Below are positions 55,375 through 64,000 of a stretch of 64,000 bases of DNA, piece by piece. The notes below the pieces were generated by a model, which ran no database searches, was not told where the DNA came from, and worked only from the letters and a program-made list of their open reading frames with translations. Both the position numbers and the translations under genes were made by a program. How positions within the stretch are numbered: position 1 is the first letter of the stretch; every line of letters begins with the position of its first letter. Origin of the DNA: Azospirillum humicireducens (GTDB taxonomy: Bacteria > Pseudomonadota > Alphaproteobacteria > Azospirillales > Azospirillaceae); assembly GCF_001639105.2 (NCBI RefSeq), contig NZ_CP015285.1, positions 550,501 through 614,500 on the forward strand. Reading direction: 5' to 3'.

Positions 55375-56160
55375 TCAGGCGGCCTCTCCGGAGGTGAAGG
55401 CGTAGGCGTGCATGCCCAGGCTGCCATGTTCGAACCCCGCATGCAGCCGCTCGGTCCTCGGCTGGGGCCCGGCGGCGCCGAACGCCACCGGCAGCGGCAG
55501 GAAATGCTCGTCGCTGGGATGGGCGCGGCGGGCGTCCGGGCTGGCGGTCAGCCAGTCGCCGAGGGACTGGGTGTCGCCGGCCTCCAGCGTCCGGTCCAAC
55601 CAGCCGGCAAAGCCGGTCGCCCAGGCGGCGGTGCCGGTGCCGCCGAAACGGAACTCCCGCAGATTGTGGACGGCGCCGCCGCTGGCGAGGATCAGCACGC
55701 CCTCCCGCCGCAGCGACTCCAAGTGCCGCCCCAGCGCGATGTGGTCGGCGGCGCTGCGGTGGGGCATCACCGACAGTTGCGCCACCGGGATGTCGGCCTC
55801 CGGATACATCAACATCAGTGGCACCCAGGCTCCATGGTCCAGCCCCTGCGCCGGATCGACCACGGCGCCGGTCAGTTCCGCGACCCGTTCCGCCAGAGCC
55901 GGCGCGCCGGGGGCGGGATAGCGCATGCGGTAGAGCGCGTCGGGAAAGCCGTAGAAGTCGTGGACGGTCTCCGGCGCCGCGGCACCGCTGACCGCCGGAA
56001 CGCGGGTCGTCCAATGGGCGGACACCGCCAGGATGGCGCTCGGCCGGCCGAGCCTGCGGCCGAGCCCGGCCAGGAAGTCGCGGCCTGCGCTGGTCTCCAG
56101 GATCAGCGTGGGGGCGCCGTGGGAGACGAAGACCGAGGGGAACTGCACATTGGACGACAT
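55375..56160 (-). CDS. LigB/DODA-type extradiol dioxygenase (4,5-DOPA dioxygenase-like)
   Basis: Cytoplasmic non-haem metal enzyme of 261 residues, the usual length of E. coli YgiD. Metal ligands are visible in FVSHGAPTL, SAHWTTR, GLDHGAWVPLMLMYP and the late DEHFLPLPVAFGAAG. Relatives open catechol rings, but the physiological substrate is often unknown. ATG 56160 is preferred; ATG 56211 lies nearer to the terminator. Transcribed after the terminator of the ATP synthase operon, so it has its own promoter. Confidence 0.88.
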   Translation of the reverse strand: MSSNVQFPSVFVSHGAPTLILETSAGRDFLAGLGRRLGRPSAILAVSAHWTTRVPAVSGAAAPETVHDFYGFPDALYRMRYPAPGAPALAERVAELTGAVVDPAQGLDHGAWVPLMLMYPEADIPVAQLSVMPHRSAADHIALGRHLESLRREGVLILASGGAVHNLREFRFGGTGTAAWATGFAGWLDRTLEAGDTQSLGDWLTASPDARRAHPSDEHFLPLPVAFGAAGPQPRTERLHAGFEHGSLGMHAYAFTSGEAA

Positions 56161-56221
56161 GGACGAACCGAACTCCGGCCGGGCGGTGGGGAAGGGCGGG
56201 GACGCTTCCATTCGACCAAAG

Positions 56222-56249
56222 AAAAACCCCGGCGCCTAGGCCGGGGTTT
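56222..56249 (-). terminator. Intrinsic terminator of the F0 ATP synthase operon
   Basis: Stem AAACCCCGGC (56224-56233) / GCCGGGGTTT (56240-56249), loop GCCTAG. On the minus strand it is followed by a T-run of five. It lies about 85 bases after the atpF stop. Confidence 0.88.
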
Positions 56250-56333
56250 ATCCAAAGTCCGTTGTTCGTACCGCAACAATGATCGGGAACTGTCTGCGGA
56301 GGAACCCGGTGAACTCCAACCGGTGAGGACAGA

Positions 56334-56813
56334 TCAGTGCAGGTGCTTCGGCAGCTCGCCGATCGACTGCTCGATCAGCTTGTCGGCCTGGACCGGCGGC
56401 AGGCCGCCGGACAGGACGCGCTTGCTGGCGCCGATCGCGACGTCGACGGTCAGGTTGCGGACCTCGGCCAGCGCCGCGGCTTCCGCCTGGGCGATGCGGT
56501 CCATGGCCTGGGCCTCGCGGCGCTTCAGCGACGCTTCCAGGTCGGCTCCGGCCTGGGCCCGGAGGCGGGTGGCTTCCTCGCGGGCGTGGGCCAGGAAAGC
56601 CTCCGCATCCTTCTGGGCGTCGGCCAGACGGCGTTGATAGCCGTTCAGCAGGGCCTGGGCGTCCTTGTGCAGACGCTCGGCTTCGTCCAGTTCGGAACGG
56701 ATGCGCTCGGCACGGCCATCGAGCATGGTGCCGATTGCAGCCGACGCCTTCTTCCAGACCAGGGCCACGAAGATGACGAAGGCGACGAAGACCCAAAATT
56801 CAGGTGAGTTCAT
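56334..56813 (-). CDS. atpF: F0F1 ATP synthase subunit b
   Basis: Membrane-anchored stator subunit of 159 residues. One N-terminal helix (FWVFVAFVIFVALVW) is followed by a long charged coiled coil ending in SIGELPKHLH. It joins F0 to F1. It overlaps the b' gene by four bases. Last gene of the operon, ahead of a strong terminator. Confidence 0.95.
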   Translation of the reverse strand: MNSPEFWVFVAFVIFVALVWKKASAAIGTMLDGRAERIRSELDEAERLHKDAQALLNGYQRRLADAQKDAEAFLAHAREEATRLRAQAGADLEASLKRREAQAMDRIAQAEAAALAEVRNLTVDVAIGASKRVLSGGLPPVQADKLIEQSIGELPKHLH

Positions 56814-57460
56814 CCCCGGCGCTCCTCAAGCACAGCCGCGACGGCGGCGTCCGCCTGGGCCTGATCGACCTCGACACCGGCCAGACGGCCGGCGATGTCG
56901 CGGACGATCCCGGTCGATTCGGCGCGGATGTTGGCCAGAGCCTGATCCTTGGCCTCGGCGATGGACGCCTCGGCGTTGCGCAGACGCTCCGCGATGTCGG
57001 CGTTCAACTGGGCCTGACGGGCCTGGTTGTTCGCCTCGATGTCGGCGCTGGCCTGGGCGATGACGCCCTGGGCCTCGGCGCGGGCGCCGGCGAGGGACTT
57101 CTCGACCTGGGCCAGGATGGCTTCGGCCTCTTCCTTCAGCTGGGCGGCCTTGGCGAGATCGCGCGAGATGCGTTCCTGCCGCGCTTCCAGAACCTCGGCC
57201 ACGCGCGGAAGCGCCTTCTTGGACATGAGGTAGTAGAGAACGCCGAAGGTCAGAGCCAGCCAGAAGATCTGGGTCGGGAAATTGGCGGGATTGAGCTGCG
57301 GCAGGCCGCCGGAAGCGTGCTCGCCGCCGTGCGCCGCGTCCGGAGCGTGCTCCGCCGCGGCCGCCAGGACGGTGCCGGCCATCGTGGTGAGGGTGGCGAG
57401 CGAGGCGCCCGCCACTCCCGACCAGCGGGCCAGCCGGCCTTTGGCCAACAGGTTCGGCAT
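56810..57460 (-). CDS. atpG: F0F1 ATP synthase subunit b'
   Basis: Second stator subunit of 216 residues, typical of alphaproteobacteria, chloroplasts and cyanobacteria. The N-terminal extension has a hydrophobic stretch (ATLTTMAGTVLAAAAEH) and a His/Ala-rich patch before the membrane helix (IFWLALTFGVLYYLM), followed by a long coiled coil with QERISRDLAKAAQLKEEAE. ATG 57460. Symbol usage varies (atpG, atpX or atpF'). Confidence 0.93.
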   Translation of the reverse strand: MPNLLAKGRLARWSGVAGASLATLTTMAGTVLAAAAEHAPDAAHGGEHASGGLPQLNPANFPTQIFWLALTFGVLYYLMSKKALPRVAEVLEARQERISRDLAKAAQLKEEAEAILAQVEKSLAGARAEAQGVIAQASADIEANNQARQAQLNADIAERLRNAEASIAEAKDQALANIRAESTGIVRDIAGRLAGVEVDQAQADAAVAAVLEERRG

Positions 57461-57552
57461 GATCGGTCCCCCTAGGCAAAGGAGCGGCGCCGAAACTTCC
57501 CGAAGAAGCCCGGCGCCGCGTCAGAGCTGTTTTTTTAAAAGCCGCTCTGGCC

Positions 57553-57777
57553 TTAGGCGAACAGGATCAGGAAGGCGATCAGCAGCGCGAACAGCGCGAC
57601 GGCTTCCGTCAGCGCGAAGCCCAGAATGCCGATCGGGAAGACCTTCGGCTGGACGGCCGGGTTACGGGCGATCGAGCCGATCAGGGTCGAGAAGATGTTG
57701 CCGATACCCAGGCCGACACCGGCGAGGGCGATGACAGCCAGACCGGCACCGATGAACTTGGCGGCTTGAGGATCCAT
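57553..57777 (-). CDS. atpE: F0F1 ATP synthase subunit c
   Basis: Rotor-ring proteolipid of 74 residues with two helices ([20 protein letters not shown] and the C-terminal [19 protein letters not shown]). The proton-carrying Glu is in ALTEAV, and the polar loop RNPAVQPK is standard. ATG 57777. A CAGAGC/GCTCTG dyad with a T-rich loop lies just downstream (57521-57550) and may adjust expression of the b genes. Confidence 0.97.
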   Translation of the reverse strand: MDPQAAKFIGAGLAVIALAGVGLGIGNIFSTLIGSIARNPAVQPKVFPIGILGFALTEAVALFALLIAFLILFA

Positions 57778-57857
57778 TGTACTCTCTTCCTCTAGGTAAG
57801 GGTGAACTTGTTGGAACTTGAGGTGGACAGGAGGTCCGGCCTTTCGCCGGGAGCCGC

Positions 57858-58601
57858 TCAGTGCAGCTCCAGAGCGTCGCGGATGTACAGGCAGGTCAGG
57901 ATCGAGAAGACGTAGGCTTGCAGGAAAGCCACCAGGAACTCGAAGCCGGTCAGGGCGACGTTGATCGCCAGCGGGACGAGGCCGGTGACGAAGCCCAGCG
58001 CGCCGAGACCGCTGATCATCATGACCGTGAAGCCGGCGAAGACCTTCAGCATCGTGTGACCGGCCATCATGTTGGCGAACAGTCGGATCGAGAGGCTGAC
58101 GGGGCGCATCACGTAGGAGATCACCTCGATCGGGATGAGGATCGGGGCGAGCGCGATCGGAGCGCCGTGCGGCATGAAGAAAGAGAAGAAGTGCAGGCCG
58201 TGCTTCAGCAGGGCCAGAACCGTCACGAACACGAACACCGTGGCCGCCAGGGCGAAGGTCACGATGATGTGGCTGGTGAAGGTGAAGGTGTAGGGGATCA
58301 TGCCGATCATGTTGGCGAACAGCACGAACATGAAGATCGAGAACACGAACGGGAAGTAGGGCTTGGCGTCGTGGCCGGCGTTGTCGCGCACCAGGTTCGC
58401 GACGAACTCGTAGAACATCTCGGCCAGCGACTGCAGGCGGCCGGGAACCATCGACTTGTTCGCCATGCCCATGACCAGCAGGGCGTAGATCGCCGCCACG
58501 GCCACGACCATGAAGAAGGCCGAGTTCGTGAAGGAGACGTCGTAGCCGCCGAGCACGATCTGGAACAACGGGTTGATTTGGAACTGGTGCAGCGGATCCA
58601 A
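57858..58601 (-). CDS. atpB: F0F1 ATP synthase subunit a
   Basis: Membrane stator subunit of 247 residues that forms the proton half-channels. The essential Arg lies in [16 protein letters not shown], and the last helix has [22 protein letters not shown]. Five to six hydrophobic helices. ATG 58601, 12 bases after the atpI stop. Confidence 0.97.
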   Translation of the reverse strand: MDPLHQFQINPLFQIVLGGYDVSFTNSAFFMVVAVAAIYALLVMGMANKSMVPGRLQSLAEMFYEFVANLVRDNAGHDAKPYFPFVFSIFMFVLFANMIGMIPYTFTFTSHIIVTFALAATVFVFVTVLALLKHGLHFFSFFMPHGAPIALAPILIPIEVISYVMRPVSLSIRLFANMMAGHTMLKVFAGFTVMMISGLGALGFVTGLVPLAINVALTGFEFLVAFLQAYVFSILTCLYIRDALELH

Positions 58602-58613
58602 GGTCGTCCTCGC

Positions 58614-58982
58614 TCAGTGTGCGTCGCCGTCTTGGCGCTCGTTGTCGTCCCCAGTGGGCCGGCGGTAGCCGGCGGCGATGCCGAAGCCGGTGACGGCCCG
58701 GTAGACGTTCAGGACTCCCGCCGCGGCCCCCAGGAAGAACATGACGATCAGTCCCCAGGGCGCGGTGCCGAGCCAGCGATCGAGCAGAAGCCCGCCGCCG
58801 ACGCCGACGATCATGGCTGCGACAAGCTCTGTCCCGATGCGCCAGGCGGTGGCGAGGGGCCCCTGGGGCGGACGGTGGTATTTGCTACCGGGTCCGCCCG
58901 ACCAGCCGCGTTGTCCCTCACGCGCCTTCCGCAACCGGGCTTCGAGGTCGTCCAAAGGATCGGGGGGCGTTCTGTTGTCCAT
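58614..58982 (-). CDS. atpI: AtpI-type F0 assembly protein
   Basis: Small membrane protein of 122 residues with two helices ([21 protein letters not shown] and [21 protein letters not shown]), the usual AtpI pattern. The N-terminal 40 residues are charged and Gly/Pro-rich. It helps c-ring assembly or magnesium supply in other species. ATG 58982; the open frame to 59219 has no conserved start. First gene of the operon. Confidence 0.92.
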   Translation of the reverse strand: MDNRTPPDPLDDLEARLRKAREGQRGWSGGPGSKYHRPPQGPLATAWRIGTELVAAMIVGVGGGLLLDRWLGTAPWGLIVMFFLGAAAGVLNVYRAVTGFGIAAGYRRPTGDDNERQDGDAH

Positions 58983-59233
58983 TCCGCCTCTCAATCGCCC
59001 TTGGCACTCGTTGGCTCGCAGCCATGCGAAAGCGGCGAGACCATACGGGTGGGGCGTTACCCTGTCAAGTCGCAAAACCTGCGGTGTAAACCATTGAAAA
59101 GATTGAGAAAGACAGGAAATGTCGCGGAATTTGCCGCGCTGCGGCGCGTTGTCCCGCTCCAGCATGCGAAAAAACCCGGTGGTATGACCGCTTTTCCGGG
59201 GTTTTCGGGGGCTTTTCACCCCCTATGCGCAGG

Positions 59234-59848
59234 TTACCCGGCGATCCGCCCGGACAGGTCCTGCACGATCTTGTCGGCCGCGGTGCCGCCGGGATACACG
59301 CCGACGAACTTTCCGTCCGGCCCCATCAGATAGATGAAGCTGGAATGGTCCATCAGGTAATCCTCGGGCTTGCCATCCTTCTGCGGCGCCTTGGCGTAAT
59401 AAACGCGGTAGGCGCGGGCGGCCTCGCGCACCTGCTCCGCCGTGCCGGTCAGCCCGACCAGCCGGGGGTGGAACAGCCCCACATAGTCATTCATGTGCGC
59501 CACAGTGTCGCGGTCGGGATCGACCGTGATGAAGACCGGCTGAACCCGCTCGGCCTTCGGTCCCAACTGGTCCAGCGCCTGGGTCATCACCCCCAGTTCG
59601 GTCGGGCAGACGTCCGGACAGTAGGTGTAGCCGAAATAGATCAGCATGTATTTGCCGCGGAAATCGGCGTCCGTGACGCTGCGGCCGCGATTGTCGGTCA
59701 GCGTGAAGGGCCCGCCGATCGGCACGGCGGTCTTCGCTCCGCTTTCCACGGTGGTTGCGGCGTTGCGCACCTGCCACCAGGCGATGCCGGCGGACACGGC
59801 AATGGCGAGGACGGACGCGGCGGCGATGCGGATGAGTCGTGCCTTCAT
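59234..59848 (-). CDS. SCO1/SenC-family copper chaperone
   Basis: Membrane-anchored periplasmic protein of 204 residues with a thioredoxin fold. The N-terminal anchor (ASVLAIAVSAGIAWW) precedes copper-binding CPDVC in YFGYTYCPDVCPTELG, and the third ligand His is in LMDHSSFIYLMG. SCO proteins deliver copper to the CuA site of cytochrome c oxidase or act as thiol reductases. No oxidase gene is in the window. It lies just upstream of atpI on the same strand. Confidence 0.93.
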   Translation of the reverse strand: MKARLIRIAAASVLAIAVSAGIAWWQVRNAATTVESGAKTAVPIGGPFTLTDNRGRSVTDADFRGKYMLIYFGYTYCPDVCPTELGVMTQALDQLGPKAERVQPVFITVDPDRDTVAHMNDYVGLFHPRLVGLTGTAEQVREAARAYRVYYAKAPQKDGKPEDYLMDHSSFIYLMGPDGKFVGVYPGGTAADKIVQDLSGRIAG

Positions 59849-59923
59849 GATGCGAAAGGAATGGGGCCGCCGGCCACCCAGGTCAAGAGGCAGGGTGGCG
59901 CCAGTCCGTAGGCCATATGCCCC

Positions 59924-62122
59924 TCACGCCGCCCGTCTGGTCGCGGACGGCTCCGCTGTGCCGCCGGCCATTCGGCGGGTTGCGGCCAGATGCTCTCCGA
60001 TGCGCTTGTCGGCTTGCTGGATGTGTTCGAACAGCCATTCGCGGGTCAGCGCCAGCAGCTCGTCGGCCACGGAGTCGCCGGCATCCAGGCGGCGGCGCAG
60101 ATCGCCGGCGCGGGTGCGCAGCGCCTCGTGCTGGGCCTTGTGGGCCTTGGCGTCGGGAAAGCCGCACTGGTCCATCAGCCGCTCCTCCTGCTCGAAATGC
60201 AGGTCGGTGTAGGCCAGCAGCCTGCCGACCGCCTCGCCCAGGGGGCGCCGGCCGCCGGGGGAGTCCTTTGCGCGCCGGGCCAGGGTGGCCGCCTCGTTCA
60301 TCAATGCGATCAGGATCATGTGGTCGGTGTCGATACCCTCCTCCCCGACCGTCAGGCTGTCCGTCCAGGGCATGAAGGTCTCCGACCCCTCCGCCGGAGT
60401 GTCATGCAGAGCGGCGAGCGGCGCCGCGTTGATCGCCTCGACATTGACCAGGAAGGCGTCGACCATCCCGCGCAGTCCCTCCGCCTGCCGCGACAATCCG
60501 CCGGCGGCGTCCAGCAGCGCGCCGGCCGAGCGTTCTGTATCCAGCGCCGCGTCCGACACGGCGTCGATGCTGGTGGATACCTGCCGGGTGCCCTCCGCCG
60601 CCTCTCCGGCGCTGCGGGCGATCTCGCCGGTCGCCGCCCCCTGCTGCTGCACGGCGGCGGCGATGGTGGTGCCGATCTCGTCGCTGCGGGCGACGATGGT
60701 GCCGATCTCACGGATCGCGGCGACGGCGGCCCGTGTTGCGTCCTGCACCTCGGCGATGTGACGGGCGATCTCTTCGGTGGCCTTGGCGGTCTGGTTGGCG
60801 AGCGTCTTCACCTCTCCGGCCACCACGGCGAATCCCTTGCCCATCTCGCCGGCGCGTGCCGCCTCGATGGTGGCGTTCAGCGCCAGCAGATTGGTCTGGC
60901 CGGCGATTCCGGCGATCAGGTCGGCCACCTCGCCGATCTTCTGGGCGGCATGGCCCAGCCCGTCGATCCGCTCGCCGGCCTTGTGCGAGGCCTCCACAGC
61001 CTGGGTCGAGATGGCCGACGAGGTCACCACCTGCTGACCGATCGCGGCGATGGACCCGGTCAGCTGCTCCGCCGCCGAAGCAACCGTCTGCACGCTGCTC
61101 GACGCCTGTTGCGAGGCACCGGCGACGGAGGTCGCCTCGCGTCGGTTGCGGTCGGCGGTGGCCGACAGGGCGCGGGCGGTGGTCTCCAACGTGCCGACGG
61201 CGGTGCCGACGCTGCGGATGGTTTCCGCGATGGTGGCGTCGAAACGGTCGGTCAGCCGTTTCAACGCCTGGGTGCGCTGGCCGCTGACGCGATGTTCGAT
61301 CTTCTGCCGGTCCCAATGGCGGGCGAGGTCGATCTGCTGGACACGGAAGACCTCGACGGTGCGGGCCATGGCGCCGATCTCGTCGCCGCGTCCGAGGCCC
61401 GGCACGGCGACCGCACTGTTGCCGCCGGCCAAATCCTGCATCACCCGGCCCAAGCCGGCGAGCGGCCGGACGATGGCCCGGCTGACCAGCAGGGCCAGCA
61501 GCCCGGCGGCCAGCGTGATCAGCAGGCCGGTGCCGGCCAACCGCCACGCGGCCAGACGGAAGGCCTCGTCGACGTCGTCGATGTAGATGCCCGACCCGAC
61601 CAGCCAGCCCCACGGAGCGAAGCCCTTCACGTAGGACAGCTTCGCCACCGGCTCCGCCGATCCGGGCTTCGGCCAGAGGTAATCGACGAATCCGGCGCCG
61701 TCCGCCTTCACCACGCGCACGAATTCCTGGAACAGCAGCTTGCCGTTGGGGTCGGCGTTGCGCGACACGTCGGTGCCGTCCAGCTCCGGCTTGATCGGGT
61801 GCATGACCATGCGCGGGCTGAGGTCGGTGACGAAGAAATACTCGTCTCCGTCATGGCGCAGGTCCTTCAGCGCCGCCTTCGCGCCGGCCTGCGCCTCGGC
61901 ACGGGAGAGGGCGCCTGCCCGTTCGCGTGCCTCGAAATGGGTGATCAGGCTGTGGGCGATCTCCACCACATTGCGGGTCTTGTCGCGGCGGTCGGCCATC
62001 ATCTCGGCACGCAGTCCCAACAGGCTGACCGCCGCGATCAGGACGAGCCCGACACCGGCCGCCGCCAGGATCAATGCGATCTTGCCCCGGATGCTGAAGC
62101 GTTCGAACACGGCAACGGTCAC
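59924..62122 (-). CDS. Chemoreceptor with single-Cache sensor and C-terminal hemerythrin domain
   Basis: Protein of 732 residues. TM1 is at about 14-36 and a single-Cache periplasmic sensor at about 40-190 ([31 protein letters not shown]). TM2 is near 195-217. HAMP is followed by a signalling domain with tip [21 protein letters not shown] bacteriohemerythrin domain at about 590-715 has all seven iron ligands: His in DTDHM, HxxxE in HFEQE, HxxxH in HKAQH and HxxxxD in HIQQAD. It probably couples an organic-acid-type signal with oxygen sensing. GTG 62122 has GGGGA upstream. Confidence 0.94.
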   Translation of the reverse strand: MTVAVFERFSIRGKIALILAAAGVGLVLIAAVSLLGLRAEMMADRRDKTRNVVEIAHSLITHFEARERAGALSRAEAQAGAKAALKDLRHDGDEYFFVTDLSPRMVMHPIKPELDGTDVSRNADPNGKLLFQEFVRVVKADGAGFVDYLWPKPGSAEPVAKLSYVKGFAPWGWLVGSGIYIDDVDEAFRLAAWRLAGTGLLITLAAGLLALLVSRAIVRPLAGLGRVMQDLAGGNSAVAVPGLGRGDEIGAMARTVEVFRVQQIDLARHWDRQKIEHRVSGQRTQALKRLTDRFDATIAETIRSVGTAVGTLETTARALSATADRNRREATSVAGASQQASSSVQTVASAAEQLTGSIAAIGQQVVTSSAISTQAVEASHKAGERIDGLGHAAQKIGEVADLIAGIAGQTNLLALNATIEAARAGEMGKGFAVVAGEVKTLANQTAKATEEIARHIAEVQDATRAAVAAIREIGTIVARSDEIGTTIAAAVQQQGAATGEIARSAGEAAEGTRQVSTSIDAVSDAALDTERSAGALLDAAGGLSRQAEGLRGMVDAFLVNVEAINAAPLAALHDTPAEGSETFMPWTDSLTVGEEGIDTDHMILIALMNEAATLARRAKDSPGGRRPLGEAVGRLLAYTDLHFEQEERLMDQCGFPDAKAHKAQHEALRTRAGDLRRRLDAGDSVADELLALTREWLFEHIQQADKRIGEHLAATRRMAGGTAEPSATRRAA

Positions 62123-62339
62123 GGCAGGGGTCCCCTTCGGCTATGCCCTTAAAATTCTGGGGACATTTGCCGGAGCGGAGGTCGTCGTCAAGCTGAATTG
62201 TTCGTATAGCCTACGCTTTGTTCAACGAAATGTCATAAATGCAACCATAACAGGGTGTGAGGGGCGAAGCCGTGGGTGAGCGGGGCCGGGAGGCGCCGTA
62301 TCGGCGCCTCCATCGCAACCTTACGGAGAATGGCTATGG

Positions 62340-63095
62340 TCAGAGCACCGTCAGCATGCTGGCGACCAGCGGGTGGCGGACGATGTCCTTCTCGGTCAGG
62401 CGGGCGACCGCGATTCCCTCCACCGCCTCCAGCCGGCGGGCGATGTCGGCCAGCCCGGACAGGTTGTCCAGCAGGTCGGTCTGGTCGGGGTCCCCGGTCA
62501 GCACCATGGTGGAATGCCAGCCCAGCCGGGTCAGCAGCATCTTGATCTGGGCATAGGTGCAGTTCTGCGCCTCGTCGATCACCACGAAGGCGTTGTTCAG
62601 GGTGCGGCCACGCATGAAGCCCACCGGCGCGATCTCGATCGTGCCGTCGGCCATCATCATCCGCAACCGTTTGGAGCCGAGCCGGTCGGTCAGCGCGTCG
62701 TAGAGTGGGCGCAGGAAAGGCGCCATCTTCTCATGCATGTCGCCCGGCAGATAGCCGATGCTCTCGCCGGCCTCGATTGCCGGACGGGACAGCACGATGC
62801 GGTCGACGCTGCCGGATTCAAGCGCCTCCACCGCCGAGGAGATGGCGATGTAGGTCTTGCCGGTTCCGGCCGGCCCCAGCGCCACCACCAGATTGTGCGT
62901 CTTGATGGCGTCCATCAGCAGCTTCTGGTTGGGGTTCTGTGGTTTGATCTTGCGGAGATAGCTCTGGTCACGGCGGTCGTCGCTCCCACCGAGCGGATCC
63001 CAGCCGGTGCCGGCGGGGCTGCTCATGCCGGGGAAAAGCGGGTGGACGGTGGAGTCGTCCGCCGCGGCGATGCCTTTGCTGGAACGCTTGGCCAT
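62340..63095 (-). CDS. PhoH-family ATPase
   Basis: Cytoplasmic P-loop protein of 251 residues related to the helicase-like PhoH. Walker A is LGPAGTGKTY and Walker B is VVIDEAQNCT, with SRPAIEAGESIGYLPGD and LTGDPDQTDL between and after. The N-terminal 50 residues are unconserved. ATG 63095 has GAGGAGAT upstream; the open extension to 63488 runs through a terminator and is rejected. PhoH proteins act in RNA processing or phosphate stress. ybeY is not next to it. Confidence 0.92.
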   Translation of the reverse strand: MAKRSSKGIAAADDSTVHPLFPGMSSPAGTGWDPLGGSDDRRDQSYLRKIKPQNPNQKLLMDAIKTHNLVVALGPAGTGKTYIAISSAVEALESGSVDRIVLSRPAIEAGESIGYLPGDMHEKMAPFLRPLYDALTDRLGSKRLRMMMADGTIEIAPVGFMRGRTLNNAFVVIDEAQNCTYAQIKMLLTRLGWHSTMVLTGDPDQTDLLDNLSGLADIARRLEAVEGIAVARLTEKDIVRHPLVASMLTVL

Positions 63096-63169
63096 GTCGC
63101 ATCTCCTCGAATGGTGGGGGTGGCGCCGGGTCAGGTCACGATGGGTTCGTCGATCGGGACTCCGGGCAC

Positions 63170-63194
63170 AAAAAAACCTCCCGCAGGGGGGAGG
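63170..63194 (-). terminator. Intrinsic terminator upstream of phoH
   Basis: On the minus strand, CCTCCC...GGGAGG forms the stem (63177-63194), followed by seven T (63176-63170). It is about 75 bases before the phoH start and reads in the same direction. Confidence 0.85.
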
Positions 63195-63420
63195 CTCGAC
63201 CGGATGCAGGAATGCGCGATGAAGAGTGCTTCGCCCTGTGCTGCTGCCGGGCATCGTGCCCGAGCCGGACATGCCGGCGCGGGCCGACGGCGGAGGTGCT
63301 CTGTAAGCGAAACAAGGTGCAAGAGAACCTCGTCGTCGTTGGAAGCCACGCAACCTGACTGTACCGGTCTTAACGCACCGCGTCAGGCAAAATTGCGGCT
63401 GACGCGAAATATTCATACTA
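63170..63420 (-). ncRNA. Candidate small RNA ending at a strong terminator
   Basis: An intrinsic terminator at 63170-63194 has no minus-strand gene before it. Upstream on that strand lie an A+T-rich patch (63395-63425), and internal stems such as CGGGC/GCCCG near 63245-63265. The simplest reading is a short untranslated RNA of about 200-250 bases. It matches no small RNA that I recognise. The start is a guess. Confidence 0.3.
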
Positions 63421-63823
63421 GATGTGGTGTGGGTGCCGCAGGAAAGCCGGACGGGACGGGATTGGTAACTCTTTCCGCAGAGCTGCATCGGCCGCCGGAT
63501 GGCCTTCCGGCCGATGCGGCCGAAAGGCTTTGCCGCAGCCGGACGGTTTCATTAGACTGTGCGGCCACGGGGGAAATCGAACGATATTCCGCAACCCTGG
63601 CCTGTCCGCGCAGGTGGATGGCCGCGACCCCAGGTCGTCGCGTTCGGCGGCCGCCGGGTGCGTGGGGATCTGCCCGTCGCCGGGCGATGGCGCGGCGTTC
63701 GGGTGCGGCAGTCGATTGTCACCCGTGGGGGCGGGGAAACTCTTGAATCCGACCGCTGCGGACGGCTAGAAGGCGCGGATTGGCTGGCTCGATGCCGGTG
63801 CCGTGCGCGATGGCGGTCGGCTC

Positions 63824-63872
63824 CGGACCGGACGCAGGGCGGAACCAGACGCATGGCGGACCGGATGCACGG
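63824..63872 (+). repeat. Three imperfect 16-17-base direct repeats before minC
   Basis: CGGACCGGACGCAGGG (63824-63839), CGGAACCAGACGCATGG (63840-63856) and CGGACCGGATGCACGG (63857-63872) stand head to tail. They end about 30 bases before the minC start. Confidence 0.55.
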
Positions 63873-63905
63873 CACGGGACGGCAGGAACGAACGGGAAGG
63901 CTACG

Positions 63906-64000
63906 GTGAGCAGCGCCAGTCAGGTCGCCGAACGGGATGTGCCGTTCCAGTTGCGTGGCAACTCCTTCACCATGATGGTGCTGAAGGTCTTTGCTCCGAC
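63906..64000 (+). CDS. minC: Septum-site inhibitor MinC, 5' end only
   Basis: The first 31 codons before the right edge. The peptide reads SSASQVAERD, then VPFQLRGNSFTMMVLKVFAP, which matches the start of the MinC N-terminal domain that blocks FtsZ polymerisation. GTG 63906 has GGGAAGG five bases upstream. minD and minE would be expected beyond the edge. Confidence 0.8.
   Translation, partial: MSSASQVAERDVPFQLRGNSFTMMVLKVFAP

Larger units (their letters stand above)
63096..63905. other. Long intergenic region between phoH and minC
   Basis: No protein gene is supported in 810 bases. Open stretches exist on both strands but lack family signatures and ribosome sites. It holds a strong minus-strand terminator (63170-63194), an A+T-rich promoter-like patch near 63395-63425 and imperfect 16-17-base direct repeats at 63824-63872. 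Confidence 0.55.

Noticed and set aside
57521..57550. T-rich dyad after atpE as an intrinsic terminator
   Set aside because: The T-run lies in the loop, not after the stem, and the downstream b genes need to be transcribed.
63096..63488. N-terminal extension of PhoH
   Set aside because: It crosses an intrinsic terminator and lacks conserved residues; ATG 63095 has a strong ribosome site.

Overview
The window is high-G+C chromosomal DNA from an alphaproteobacterium, most likely Azospirillum or a close relative in Rhodospirillales. The main evidence is gene content. The F0 ATP synthase operon has split b and b' subunits (atpI-B-E-F'-F). A BamF-type DUF3035 lipoprotein sits with lspA and ileS. 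There is a large periplasmic formate dehydrogenase locus with DUF3305/DUF3306 partners. Chemoreceptors and sensor kinases are numerous, and there is a long flagellin gene. No rRNA, tRNA, CRISPR array, integrase or transposase was recognised. Species assignment is inference, because no search was possible.

Layout. 1-5660 holds three sensor histidine kinases: one cut by the left edge, one with a receiver domain, and one with a CHASE domain. 6168-8838 is a MaoC-phosphotransacetylase fusion followed by acetate kinase. 9068-10217 is an AmpR-like LysR regulator that converges on a small membrane protein. 10218-11410 is a strikingly A+T-rich island with one unrecognised gene. 11417-20672 (minus strand) holds pgi, a pair of M16 peptidases, bamF, lspA and ileS. 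21017-27097 is a plus-strand glycan cluster: a GT10 fucosyltransferase-like protein, an unassigned glycosyltransferase-like protein, a TPR-GT41 O-GlcNAc-transferase-like protein, a GT7 galactosyltransferase-like protein and an FkbM methyltransferase. pyrE, two chemoreceptors, an S10 peptidase and flagellin follow, up to 35274. 35640-38475 holds a RidA protein, a FemAB-like acyltransferase and a CoA-transferase.

38483-52390 is devoted to molybdenum/tungsten enzymes: moaA, a multi-cluster ferredoxin and tupA/tupB on the minus strand, and fdhD, mobA, DUF3305, DUF3306, a TorD-like chaperone, a Tat-target peptide, fdhA, fdhB, a small lipoprotein and fdhC on the plus strand. Together these supply cofactor synthesis, metal import, sulfuration, enzyme maturation and the enzyme itself. 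52491-56160 holds a class II aldolase, a sensor kinase whose H-box lacks the usual histidine, and a LigB-type dioxygenase. 56334-58982 is the F0 operon. A SCO protein, a chemoreceptor-hemerythrin fusion and PhoH follow. A candidate small RNA ends at a strong terminator near 63170, and the right edge cuts the start of minC.

The points that most reward a second look are the animal-like set of glycosyltransferases close to flagellin, the A+T-rich orphan gene, the kinase without a phospho-acceptor histidine, the unusual FdhD cysteines, the tungstate importer without an ATPase, and a family of hairpin repeats. Two copies of that family show compensatory stem changes, and other repeats have been absorbed into protein-coding sequence.
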